From Gemmatimonadota bacterium (GTDB lineage Bacteria; Gemmatimonadota; Gemmatimonadetes; Longimicrobiales; Gaopeijiaceae): 38,351 nt of DNA. Numbering within the stretch: position 1 is the first letter of the stretch; each line of letters opens with the position of its first letter. The position numbers and the translations under genes were made by a program. Shown piece after piece: positions 1 through 8,159 of the stretch. The notes under the pieces were generated by a model that was given only the letters and a program-made list of their open reading frames with translations, had not been told where the DNA came from and ran no database searches. The DNA lies in assembly GCA_024638305.1 (NCBI GenBank), contig JAHEKN010000015.1, forward strand, positions 1 through 38,351. The letters run 5' to 3'.

Positions 1-151
1 CTTCACGTTCGCCCTCGGGTTCCAACGGTGCGACCCGGCGTCAGCGCCGCGTCGAGCGACAGCTTACCGTTCCCGACCGCCAGTCGCACGCGCGTGCACC
101 GTCGCGCAAGGCCGCGTCCACGCCCACGAGACCAAACGCCCGACGCACCGA

Positions 152-2890
152 GTGAGCACGAAACCAGCAACCCAGCGATCGCTTGCGGAGGGGCTGCCCT
201 GGCATTCCCTGCCGGGGGCGATGGTGGTCCAGCGACTCCGCACCGACCCGGATCAGGGGCTTTCGGAGGCCGAGGTGGCGGAACGTCGCCGCTCGTACGG
301 CCGGAACGAGCTTCCGGTGACGCCGCCTCGGCCGTGGTGGGTGATCCTCCAGGAGCAGTTCCGCAGCCTGGTGATCGCGCTGCTGGCGGCGGCGGCCGTG
401 GTCGCCTGGTGGGTCGGAGAGCCGCTCGACGCGCTCGCGATCACCGCGGTTCTGGTGATCAACGCGACCTTCGGGTTCGTGACCGAGCTCCGGGCGCGGC
501 AGGCCATTCAGTCATTGTCTGCGCTCGAGGCGCCAGACGCGGTCGTGGTCCGGGATGGGAAGCGTCGGACCGTCGAGGCCGGGCTCCTCGTGCCCGGTGA
601 CATCGTGGCTATCGAGGAAGGCGAAGCCGTGCCAGCCGACCTTCGACTGTTGGAGAGCCGTGGCTTGCAGGTAATGGAGGCCGCGCTCACCGGCGAGTCT
701 GTCCCAACGGTCAAGAGGCATGACGAGGAGCTGGAGCCGGGCCTGCCGTTGTCCGAACGCGTCACGGTGCTGCACCAGGGCACGGTGGTCGTCTCCGGGT
801 CGGGCTTGGGCGTGGTTACGCAGACGGGGGAAGCGAGCGAGGTCGGCCGGATCGGCCTGATGCTCCGCGAGGTGCAGGACGAAGCCACGCCCCTGGAGGT
901 CCGGCTGGACCAATTGGGCCGCAAGCTCATCGTCCTGACGCTCGCGGTCACGGTACTCGTCGTCGTAATCGGCGTGCTCCGGGGCGCCCCATGGGCACTG
1001 ATGATCGAGACCGGACTCGCCCTGGCGGTGGCAGCAGTGCCTGAGGGGCTTCCGGCGGTAGCCACGGTGGCGCTGGCCGTCGGTCTACGGCGCATGGCTC
1101 TCCGGAACGCTTTGGTCCGCCGTCTCCCGTCGGTGGAGACGCTCGGGTCCGTGACGGTCATCTGCACGGACAAGACCGGCACGCTCACCACGGGGCACAT
1201 GCAGGTCGTTCGGGCGGAGGGTCTGACGTCCGCGTTCGACGTTGCGTGGGAGGGCGGCACCGCGCGCCTGGAGCCCGGAGTAGCTCCCGACGCCCTCCCC
1301 GAGGCAAATCCCTCTGGGGCCATGGACCCCGACTCGAGCAGACAGCTCATAGAACTGGAAGCGATCCTCGAGGTCTCCACCGTGGTGAATCGTTCCCGCT
1401 GCGAGGGCAGCGGACCCACTGAGGAGATTCTGGGGGATCCCACCGACGTGGCGCTCTGGAAGTGGGCGCAAGCGCTGGGCCGACGTCCGTCTTCCAAGAG
1501 GGACCGGATGGTCGTGGAGCGGGAGATCCCGTTCACCAGCGAGCGGATGCTTGCTGCCGCGCTCGCGGCCGAGCCCGCAGCCGAGCCCCGCTGGTACGTC
1601 AAGGGCGCCCCCGAGCGCGTGCTTGACCGATGCGACCGGGTGCTTGCCGACGGACGAGAGATCGAACTGGACGACGACGCGCGGGCCACGCTGCTCGGAC
1701 GGAACGAGCGGCTCGCCGAGCAGGGCCTGCGCGTGTTGGGATGCGCGGTGGGTGACGGGAGCTCGTCGGTTGCCGGCGGGCTGACGTTCGTGGGGCTTGT
1801 GGGGCTCCTCGACCCCCCGGCTCCCGGAGTCGAAGCCACGGCCCGGGTGTTTGCAGACGCCGGCATTCGAACGCTCGTCATCACCGGCGATCAATTGCCG
1901 ACGGCCAGAGCGGTGGCACGCAGCGCGGGCCTGGTTCCGTCGGAGCGGAGTCTGGCCATCGACGGCGCGCAGCTCTCTGAGCACGACGATCGGGAGCTGC
2001 AGGGCCTCCTGGAAGAGGCGGTCGTGCTCGCGCGGGTGGCTCCTGCGGACAAGCTCCGTGTGGTCGATGCCCTCCGCCGCTCCGGTCAGGTCGTCGCCAT
2101 GCTCGGTGACGGAGTGAACGATGCGGCCGCGCTCAAGAGGGCCGACGTCGGGGTCGCGATGGGTAAGCGTGGCGCCGACGTCGCCAAGGAAGCCGCGGAC
2201 ATGATCCTGCTCGACGACCGTTTCGCCACGGTCGGCGCGGCGATCGAGGAGGGCAGGGTCATCTTCGAGAACATCCGCAAGTTCATCTATTACCTGTTCA
2301 GCTGTAACCTGGCGGAGGTGCTCGTCATCCTGGTCGCGGGTGTTGCCGGTTGGCCCACACCGCTTCTGCCGCTCCAGATCCTGTGGCTCAATCTGGTGAC
2401 CGACACGGTGCCCGCGCTCGCGCTCGCCCTGGAGCCTGCTGAGGTCGGGATCATGTCCAGACGTCCCCGGCCACCGGGGTCGGCGATCCTGGAGCGACGC
2501 GAGATCTTTTCACTCCTGGGGTTTGCCTGGCTCATTGCCCTGGTCACGTTGGCGGCCTTCGTGATCGGCCTGCCGTCCGGTGCGGCTCACGCCTCCACAC
2601 TCGCCTTCTTCACGCTCGCGTTCGCACAGATTCTCCACCTGGGTAACGCCCGCGGGGTGGGAGCGGTGCTGTCACCGACCCGCATGCTCGCAAGCCGCTG
2701 GGCACTCATCGCGGTCGTGGCAGCCGGCTCGCTACAGTTGCTCGCGCTCGGAGTGGGCGGGCTGGCCGCCGCGCTCCGGCTCACCGTGCCGTCGAGCTCC
2801 GAGTGGCTCGTGATCGGAGGGCTCGCCTCGATCCCGGCGGTACTGGGCCAGCTCTGGAAGGTCTTCCGGACTCCTTCGGACAGACTCTAG
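152..2890 (+). CDS. Cation-transporting P-type ATPase, Ca2+-ATPase (P2A) type
   Basis: This integral membrane pump of 912 residues would use ATP hydrolysis to export a cation, most likely Ca2+. The N-terminus carries a cation-ATPase N domain (about residues 15-75), followed by the actuator loop TGES at residue 180. TM4 has the PEGLP motif (residues 297-301), the phosphorylated Asp is D340 in DKTGTLT, and the hinge GDGVND starts at 652. TM5 carries N-x-x-E in FSCNLAEVL and TM6 has NLVTD, the residues that bind Ca2+ in SERCA-type pumps. The KGAPE motif of the nucleotide-binding domain is also present. Length fits the family. The start is a GTG at 152 without a strong ribosome binding site, so a slightly different start is possible. 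It stands alone; the next gene on the strand begins about 225 bases downstream. Family assignment is firm; Ca2+ as substrate is inferred from the motifs. Confidence 0.93.
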   Translation: MSTKPATQRSLAEGLPWHSLPGAMVVQRLRTDPDQGLSEAEVAERRRSYGRNELPVTPPRPWWVILQEQFRSLVIALLAAAAVVAWWVGEPLDALAITAVLVINATFGFVTELRARQAIQSLSALEAPDAVVVRDGKRRTVEAGLLVPGDIVAIEEGEAVPADLRLLESRGLQVMEAALTGESVPTVKRHDEELEPGLPLSERVTVLHQGTVVVSGSGLGVVTQTGEASEVGRIGLMLREVQDEATPLEVRLDQLGRKLIVLTLAVTVLVVVIGVLRGAPWALMIETGLALAVAAVPEGLPAVATVALAVGLRRMALRNALVRRLPSVETLGSVTVICTDKTGTLTTGHMQVVRAEGLTSAFDVAWEGGTARLEPGVAPDALPEANPSGAMDPDSSRQLIELEAILEVSTVVNRSRCEGSGPTEEILGDPTDVALWKWAQALGRRPSSKRDRMVVEREIPFTSERMLAAALAAEPAAEPRWYVKGAPERVLDRCDRVLADGREIELDDDARATLLGRNERLAEQGLRVLGCAVGDGSSSVAGGLTFVGLVGLLDPPAPGVEATARVFADAGIRTLVITGDQLPTARAVARSAGLVPSERSLAIDGAQLSEHDDRELQGLLEEAVVLARVAPADKLRVVDALRRSGQVVAMLGDGVNDAAALKRADVGVAMGKRGADVAKEAADMILLDDRFATVGAAIEEGRVIFENIRKFIYYLFSCNLAEVLVILVAGVAGWPTPLLPLQILWLNLVTDTVPALALALEPAEVGIMSRRPRPPGSAILERREIFSLLGFAWLIALVTLAAFVIGLPSGAAHASTLAFFTLAFAQILHLGNARGVGAVLSPTRMLASRWALIAVVAAGSLQLLALGVGGLAAALRLTVPSSSEWLVIGGLASIPAVLGQLWKVFRTPSDRL

Positions 2891-2924
2891 GCCGGAGACG
2901 CCGCCGGGGCCCGCGTGCTCGGCG

Positions 2925-2940
2925 GCCGCCTCCAGGCGGC
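2925..2940 (+). terminator. Possible weak terminator hairpin after the P-type ATPase
   Basis: GCCGCC at 2925-2930 and GGCGGC at 2935-2940 can pair across a TCCA loop, 35 bases after the ATPase stop codon. No T-tract follows, so it may be chance in GC-rich DNA. Confidence 0.2.
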
Positions 2941-3116
2941 GGAAGCTAACTCACGGGTGAGCGCGCGAGCTGCTTCCACAGGTTGGCGTAGATCACGGCC
3001 GTCATCTGCGCCCGCTGCTCGGGGGCGGGGGTTCCCGTCGCGCCGGGGAGCTTGGGGGATTAATCTCGGGACCCGCGGCCGCTGCCGTGAATATCGAGAA
3101 CCAGGAGAAGCCCAGA

Positions 3117-4550
3117 ATGCCGTCACTCCGCGCCTCGGCGCCCGATTCCGCCCTCCGCATCACAGTGCTCGCGGGAGCGCTCGCGTTGCTCCTAACCTCA
3201 TCCGCGCACGGCCAACAGCATCCCCTGGGTGAGTGGGAACAGCTCGCCCGGGACGTCTTCGAGGAGCTGGTCGAGATCAACACGTCCCATTCCGTCGGGG
3301 GGACGCTTCAGGCTTCCGAGGCCATGGCCGCGCGTTTCCTCGCGGCAGGCTTTGCAGCCGAGGACGTGGTGGTCACGGAGGTCGCTCCCGGGGAGGGCAA
3401 CGTGGTCGCCCGCCTGCGCGGAAGCGGGAGTGCCAGGGGGCCCATCCTGCTGCTCGCACACATCGACGTGGTGGAGGCCGACCCGGCCGATTGGACACTC
3501 CCCCCGTTCGAGTTCATAGAGCAGGACGGCAACTTCTATGGGCGAGGGGTCGCGGACGACAAGGACGAGGCGGCCATCTACGTGGCCAATCTCATCCGGA
3601 TGAAGGCCGAGGGATTCACGCCCGACCGCGACATCATCGTGGCCCTTACCGCTGACGAGGAGGGCGGCGCGCACAACGGTGTGGTCTGGTTGCTCGAAAA
3701 CCGCCGCGAGCTGGTGCAGGCCGACTACGTGCTGAACGAGGGCGGCGGGGGAACGCTCAAGGACGGGCGCCACATCTCGAACAACGTGCAGGCGAGCGAG
3801 AAGAAGTACCTGAACTTCCAGGTGCAGGCCACCAACCCGGGCGGACACAGCTCGGTGCCTCGGCCGGACAACGCCATCTACGAGCTCTCGAAGGCCCTGT
3901 TGGGGGTCGGTGCGTATCACCATCCGGTGATGCTCAACGAAGTCACGACAGCGTACTTCACCCGCACGGCCGACATCGTGGGTGGCGAGATGGGGGCCAT
4001 GATGCGCCGCGTCGTGGCCAACCCGCGGGACGAGCAGGCGGTTGCCTTCGTGGCCACGGATCCCGCGTACAACTCACGCATGCGGACCTCCTGCGTGGCC
4101 ACGCTGCTGGACGGGGGCCACGCCCCCAATGCACTGCCGCAGCGGGCGACGGCCAACGTGAACTGCCGCATCCTGCCCGACGAGGACCCCACCGTGGTAC
4201 TCCAGCGGCTGCGGGCCGCGGTCGGAGACGCCGAGGTGGCCGTCGAGATGCAGGGGCAGGCGACCGAGAGCCCACCGTCTCCGCTCACCCCCGAGGTGCT
4301 CGGTCCCATCGAGCGCATCACGAACGAGATGTGGCCGGGCGTCCCGGTCATTCCCACAATGAGCACAGGCGCCACGGACGGCCTCTACTTCCGGAACGCC
4401 GGTATCCCCGTGTACGGCGTCTCGGGCCTGTTCTACGAAAACCCCAACTCGCACGGGATGAACGAGAACATCCCCGTAAAGTCGTTCTACGAGGGCCAGG
4501 AGTTCCTCTACCGTCTGGTGAAGGCGCTTTCGGGCCCCGAGATCAGCTAG
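3117..4550 (+). CDS. Secreted M20 family metallopeptidase
   Basis: A zinc-dependent exopeptidase or amidohydrolase of the M20 family, 477 residues, predicted to be exported. The N-terminus has a basic stretch and a hydrophobic core (residues 12-30), with probable cleavage near AHG-QQ. Metal-ligand motifs follow in family order: LAHIDVVEAD (H-x-D), GRGVADDKDEAA, ADEEGG (the catalytic Glu pair), NEGGGG and a C-terminal NSHGMNEN His. The middle part (GGHSSVPRPDNA) matches the M20 dimerisation region. I chose ATG 3117 because AGGAG lies at 3103-3107. An in-frame GTG at 3087 would add ten charged residues ahead of the signal peptide. The substrate is probably peptides or dipeptides but cannot be fixed from sequence. 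The following plug-domain protein is also secreted and lies 72 bases downstream. Confidence 0.9.
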   Translation: MPSLRASAPDSALRITVLAGALALLLTSSAHGQQHPLGEWEQLARDVFEELVEINTSHSVGGTLQASEAMAARFLAAGFAAEDVVVTEVAPGEGNVVARLRGSGSARGPILLLAHIDVVEADPADWTLPPFEFIEQDGNFYGRGVADDKDEAAIYVANLIRMKAEGFTPDRDIIVALTADEEGGAHNGVVWLLENRRELVQADYVLNEGGGGTLKDGRHISNNVQASEKKYLNFQVQATNPGGHSSVPRPDNAIYELSKALLGVGAYHHPVMLNEVTTAYFTRTADIVGGEMGAMMRRVVANPRDEQAVAFVATDPAYNSRMRTSCVATLLDGGHAPNALPQRATANVNCRILPDEDPTVVLQRLRAAVGDAEVAVEMQGQATESPPSPLTPEVLGPIERITNEMWPGVPVIPTMSTGATDGLYFRNAGIPVYGVSGLFYENPNSHGMNENIPVKSFYEGQEFLYRLVKALSGPEIS

Positions 4551-4622
4551 GCCGTTGTCGGAGACGTTGGAGGCCGGCCCGCGCCGCGTAACCGGCGGCG
4601 GTCGCCAACGTATCGGCAAGAC

Positions 4623-5411
4623 GTGAACCCGGCCTACGTGACACCGGCGGCCCTGGTGGCCCTGCTGATCGCCGCGCTCGCGCCGAGCGACACCGCGGCG
4701 CAGCGCGCTATTGGCCAGGTCCTCGACCAGGAGACGCGCACCGTCGTCGCCGGGGCCCTCGTGACAATGCGCGACGGCGGGGGGGAGCTGGTGGGTATGG
4801 CCATCTCCGATGGCCGCGGCGAGTACTCGATTCCCTTGCCTGGGACCGGACCCTTCGACGTATCCACCCGGGCGCCCGGATACAGGGAAGCGCTCGCCGC
4901 AGGCCTGATGTTCGACCCGGACTTGCCCACGCTCCTGCATTTCGAGTTGAGCCCCGACCCGATTCAGTTGGAGGGCATCGAGATCGAGTTGGGGGCCGAG
5001 ACGCGCATCGCCCGGGAACTGGCGTGGCTGGGTCTACGCGCAGTCGATCTCGGCGACCGACTCGTGACCCGCGACGAGATCGAGGAGCGGCAGACGGCCC
5101 GCGATATCGGCGCCGTCCTGGAGTGGCAGCAGATTCCCGGCGCTCGGATCGCACGGACGGAGAACACATACGGGAGCAACGGCCCCGGCATGCTCTGCGT
5201 GTACCTCATGCGGGGGCGGACGGCCGCGGGCCGTGAGCGCTGCGCGCTCACGGTGCTCGACGGCATACCCGTTCAGCCAGATGTGGCGGAGATGATGGAT
5301 CCCGCCGATCTGGAGGCCATCATCGTTCTCAACCCGACGGAGGCCACGCAGAGGTTCGGCACCGCGGCCGGAGGTGGGGCGGTGCTGCTGTTCTCGCGGG
5401 TCCGCCGCTGA
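4623..5411 (+). CDS. Secreted carboxypeptidase-regulatory-like plus TonB-plug-like protein
   Basis: A 262-residue secreted protein with no beta-barrel. A signal peptide (about residues 1-26, ending DTAAQ) is followed by a carboxypeptidase-regulatory-like beta-sandwich (27-115, starting GQVLDQETRTVVAGALV). A segment resembling the plug domain of TonB-dependent receptors occupies about 145-262, with the typical ending pattern I-V-L-N-P-x-E-A-x-x-R-F-G-T-x-A-x-G-G-A. In SusC-like receptors these two domains precede a barrel of some 600 residues or more; here the protein stops after the plug. Two cysteines (C192, C207) could form a disulfide. The GTG start at 4623 lacks a clear ribosome binding site. 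The function is unknown. A second plug-like protein with a similar ending is encoded at 6939-7334. Domain calls are by pattern recognition and moderately sure. Confidence 0.78.
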   Translation: MNPAYVTPAALVALLIAALAPSDTAAQRAIGQVLDQETRTVVAGALVTMRDGGGELVGMAISDGRGEYSIPLPGTGPFDVSTRAPGYREALAAGLMFDPDLPTLLHFELSPDPIQLEGIEIELGAETRIARELAWLGLRAVDLGDRLVTRDEIEERQTARDIGAVLEWQQIPGARIARTENTYGSNGPGMLCVYLMRGRTAAGRERCALTVLDGIPVQPDVAEMMDPADLEAIIVLNPTEATQRFGTAAGGGAVLLFSRVRR

Positions 5412-5430
5412 CTCGCGCTCCCGGTGCCGC

Positions 5431-6555
5431 CTAGCGGACCTGGACCTGTCGGTCCAACCGGGGCCGGGCGACCCTGGTGCGCCTCCGCGCGGTTTCGGGC
5501 CCCAGCCACCGTTCGGGCTTGACCGTCCGCCGCCGCTCGGCGGGATTCAGCCGGAACCAACGAGCGATCAACAGGATCTCGGCCGCCTCGTCGGGCTCGA
5601 GCGCGCTCGGCGCCAGATCAGGTCCGCTGAAGACGTTGCGCACGGCGCGGTCCACCCGCTCGCGGTCACGCTTGCGCCGCGGCTTGGCCACGACCTTGCG
5701 GATGCGCCCCTTCCGGATCAGGTAGAGGCGCTCGCCTCCCTCGTAACCCTCGACCCGGTACACGAAGGACAGGCTCTCCACGTGACCCCTGAACGCAGCC
5801 AGATGCTCGCGGAACTGTCGCAGTCGGTCGCCGCGGTCGCGAAGACGAGCGGCGTATTCGAACTCGTGCCGCTGGGCCGCATCCCGCATGCGGCTATCGA
5901 CCACGTGGAAGGGCTCGTCGGACACGCCTTCGAGAAACCGCTCGGCGACCTCGAGCCGAGCGCCATAGTCCGTGCTGCTGGCCCAGCCCGCACACGGGGC
6001 CAGGCAGGTTCCCAGGTCGGCGCGGAGGCAGAGGGGCGTCCTGGGTAGGTCGAAGATCTCGAGTTGGTCCGAGAAGTACACGGGAGTGGGTCCGGGACAG
6101 TCGCGTAGTCCCAACACCTGAGCGAGGTCCCGTACCGCCTCCGCCAGCCGCATGATCGCCGGAAACGGTCCGTAGTACCGAGAGCCGTCCTCGACCACCC
6201 GGGTCACCGGGACGAGCCGGGGTGCGGGCTCCTTGGTGATCTTCACGAACGCGTAGCGCCGCCTGCGCTTGTGCTGGACGTTGAAGCGCGGGCGCCAGCG
6301 CTGGATGAGCTTCATCTCGCGAACCAGGGATCCGAACTCGTCCGGGATGTAGTCCCACGCGATCTCTCGGGTGGCCTCCATCAGCTCGTGCGGCTTCTCG
6401 CCCGGAGACGCCCGGAAGTAGGAGAGGAGGCGCGTGCGGATGCGGATGGACTTGCCGACGTAGAGGATGCGCCCTTCTTCCCCGAGCATGCGGTACACGC
6501 CGGGACGGTTCTCCGCATTTGCCTGCACGAATTCGCGGAGGGGTGAGCGCGACAT
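5431..6555 (-). CDS. UvrC-like GIY-YIG endonuclease (Cho-type, N-terminal half only)
   Basis: A DNA-repair nuclease of 374 residues resembling the N-terminal half of UvrC. The GIY-YIG domain (about 12-100) keeps the catalytic pattern: PGVYRM (Y21), LYVGKS (Y32), nearby arginines and E80 in SLVREMKLI. Four cysteines, C153, C176, C184 and C188 (C-X22-C-X7-C-X3-C), occupy the place of the cysteines that bind a [4Fe-4S] cluster in UvrC. A UVR motif (about 219-247, AAQRHEFEYAARLRD) would contact UvrB. The C-terminal RNase-H-like nuclease and helix-hairpin-helix domains of full UvrC are missing, as in E. coli Cho. It probably makes the 3' incision in nucleotide excision repair. The ATG at 6555 has GAGG just upstream; the open frame extends further but that part is not UvrC-like. 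Confidence 0.88.
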   Translation of the reverse strand: MSRSPLREFVQANAENRPGVYRMLGEEGRILYVGKSIRIRTRLLSYFRASPGEKPHELMEATREIAWDYIPDEFGSLVREMKLIQRWRPRFNVQHKRRRRYAFVKITKEPAPRLVPVTRVVEDGSRYYGPFPAIMRLAEAVRDLAQVLGLRDCPGPTPVYFSDQLEIFDLPRTPLCLRADLGTCLAPCAGWASSTDYGARLEVAERFLEGVSDEPFHVVDSRMRDAAQRHEFEYAARLRDRGDRLRQFREHLAAFRGHVESLSFVYRVEGYEGGERLYLIRKGRIRKVVAKPRRKRDRERVDRAVRNVFSGPDLAPSALEPDEAAEILLIARWFRLNPAERRRTVKPERWLGPETARRRTRVARPRLDRQVQVR

Positions 6556-6631
6556 GGCCTCGGAGGTGTTCGTGTTTTGTTCGGGTCGCACAAGGTAGGG
6601 GCTGACCCGCCGGTTCGCCAACCGCCCGCCG

Positions 6632-6934
6632 CTACTTCTGCGGGAAACTCGACTCCCGCGATACCTCGCAGATCTGGATGCGGTACTCGGCGTAAAAGGT
6701 CTCCCGCCCCTTGCGTTGAGCGTCGATGTGCTCGGGGTGGCGGGCCCAGGCGCGGTGGGTCTCCTCCGATGCGAATTCGACCAGGGTGACCCGCTCCCCG
6801 TCTTCGGCCGTGAACGTCTTGTGTGAGACATATCCGGGCATGCGACGCGCAAGCGCGCTCATGCGGTCGGCCCAATCCCCGTACTCCTCGAGTGCCTCGG
6901 GCTTGAGCCGGGAACGGAAGACCGTGAGGGGCAT
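6632..6934 (-). CDS. Antibiotic biosynthesis monooxygenase (ABM) domain protein
   Basis: A small cytoplasmic protein of 100 residues with a dimeric ferredoxin-like ABM fold. Visible hallmarks are the opening strand PLTVFRSRLKP, the MSALARRMPGYVSHKTF helix-turn-strand, and TLVEFASEETHRAWARHPEH, the usual 'effort-fragment' of the family. Members range from true monooxygenases to heme-degrading enzymes and proteins of no known activity, so no reaction is assigned. Its ATG lies 4 bases beyond the stop codon of the plug-like lipoprotein gene (6939-7334), so the two are probably translated from one mRNA. Confidence 0.8.
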   Translation of the reverse strand: MPLTVFRSRLKPEALEEYGDWADRMSALARRMPGYVSHKTFTAEDGERVTLVEFASEETHRAWARHPEHIDAQRKGRETFYAEYRIQICEVSRESSFPQK

Positions 6935-6938
6935 GGGA

Positions 6939-7334
6939 CTACCTGCGGGTCACCAGGATCGCACCGCTGATCATGTCGGTGCCGTATCGAGTGGTCGCGT
7001 CGCGTGCGTTCATGAAGCGGACCTCATGGATATCCGTGACTCGCAGGCTTCGGAGAACGTCCACTCCGCCCGGCTGGCGCACGTCGTCCACGAACACGGC
7101 CGGGGAAACCTGTCCGCCAAAGGTGACCGTTCCGCGGGGTCGCATCCAACGGGGCCGTTCCCGCTCGATGAGTGTCAAGAGATCGAGCGAAGGGTCCGCT
7201 CGGAGCTCCTCGAACGTGATCAGATTCTGGTCCACACGGGCGGTGCCGTCGCCTCCGCCGCCACTCGCGCAGCCCAGAAGGAGCAAACCGCCAGCAACGA
7301 TGGCCACGGGGAAATCAAGAGATACGACCCTCAT
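6939..7334 (-). CDS. Plug-domain-like lipoprotein
   Basis: A 131-residue predicted lipoprotein. A hydrophobic N-terminus ends in the lipobox LLLGC with C22 as the lipidated cysteine, followed by a Gly-rich linker (ASGGGGDG). The rest resembles a TonB-dependent receptor plug: FVDDVRQPGGVDVLRSLRVTD and then EVRFMNARDATTRYGT with the closing S-G-A-I-L-V-T. No barrel follows. Its ribosome binding site GGAGG (7341-7345, read on the minus strand) sits 6 bases from the ATG and lies inside a possible hairpin, described separately. The role is unknown. It may act in periplasmic or outer-membrane interactions like the other plug-only protein at 4623-5411. Confidence 0.75.
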   Translation of the reverse strand: MRVVSLDFPVAIVAGGLLLLGCASGGGGDGTARVDQNLITFEELRADPSLDLLTLIERERPRWMRPRGTVTFGGQVSPAVFVDDVRQPGGVDVLRSLRVTDIHEVRFMNARDATTRYGTDMISGAILVTRR

Positions 7335-7340
7335 CTTCGA

Positions 7341-7357
7341 CCTCCAGCAACTGGAAG
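7341..7357 (-). promoter_or_regulatory. Hairpin that would hide the ribosome binding site of the plug-like lipoprotein
   Basis: On the minus strand CTTCCAG (7357-7351) can pair with CTGGAGG (7347-7341) across a 3-base TTG loop, with one T-G wobble. The Shine-Dalgarno bases GGAGG fall fully within the stem. This might limit translation. It is short and may be chance. Confidence 0.3.
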
Positions 7358-7475
7358 GCGGTGTCGATCACGGGGATGATCCATGCGGCGACGACGGCGA
7401 CCTGGGGGGAGCCGGACCTCCGGAATCACGTCCCGGGCAACCCGCCGACAACCGGGACGAGGGACTCTTCCCGTG

Positions 7476-7946
7476 CTACCCGATGCGCTTGTACACGGCA
7501 TGCGTCACGCGCGTGATCTTTCCGTCCTCATCCAGACGTACGTACTCGTTGTCGATGGTATTTCGATCCTCGGACAGGGTGTTGATGATCACCTGATACA
7601 CGCGGCCGTTCCTGCGGTTTAGGATGCGCGTGCTGTTCTCGTCGATGATCTCCACCGCCGTGTCCGCGTTCTCCTGGCCGCGTACCGGTCGGAACACCCC
7701 ATCGAACAGGGTAACGTATCCCCACTCCGACTCCTGTCCGCGGGCATTCGTGGAGGCGACCGTTACGGCCATGCCGCCGTCTCCGTGAGCCTGGTAGGTC
7801 ATGACGTTCTTGGACGGGGGCGGCGCGTCCGACTGGAGCTGCCAAACACCGAAACGGGGATTCGCGCTCTGGGCGGCGGCGCTGGTGGCCGCGATCGCTG
7901 CCGCAGCCAGGGCTGCGATCGAGGCGGCGAGGACTCTGTTGCGCAT
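7476..7946 (-). CDS. Small secreted protein of unknown function
   Basis: A 156-residue protein with a clear Sec signal peptide: MRNR, an Ala-rich hydrophobic core, and cleavage near AAAQS (about residue 25). The mature part has beta-rich features, including GVWQLQSD near its start and NEYVRLDEDGKITRVTHAVYKRIG at the end. This looks like a small lipocalin-like or DUF domain that measures an 'unperturbed' quantity, but I do not recognise a family with certainty. ATG at 7946 is chosen because AGAGGAG lies at 7953-7959 just upstream. The open frame reaches further upstream without a signal peptide or ribosome binding site. The gene is 141 bases upstream of the plug-like lipoprotein gene on the same strand. 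Confidence 0.72.
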   Translation of the reverse strand: MRNRVLAASIAALAAAAIAATSAAAQSANPRFGVWQLQSDAPPPSKNVMTYQAHGDGGMAVTVASTNARGQESEWGYVTLFDGVFRPVRGQENADTAVEIIDENSTRILNRRNGRVYQVIINTLSEDRNTIDNEYVRLDEDGKITRVTHAVYKRIG

Positions 7947-8159
7947 GGGTGGCACTCCTCTGAACGGGCCGGTTGTCGCCTGGGGCTTCCCTAACGGGAC
8001 CGGAAGGGTGCCGGCCCGGAAGCCGTGCGTCAACGTCGACCACGGGACCCCTGGCTTGGACCGCTCGCGGTCGCCCGGCCCGTCCGCGGTGGCGGACTGC
8101 TTCCTCGGGCTCACCCGGTCATTGCCCGATCCCCGCACTGGCCGATAAGCTCCCGACCC

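Noticed and set aside
1..151. Possible gene start or end before the P-type ATPase
   Set aside because: I see no frame with protein-like sequence; the open frame at 28 is Arg/Gly-rich and overlaps the ATPase out of register.
3087..3116. Earlier GTG start for the secreted M20 peptidase
   Set aside because: It would put ten charged residues before the signal peptide, and the ribosome binding site AGGAG is correctly spaced for ATG 3117.
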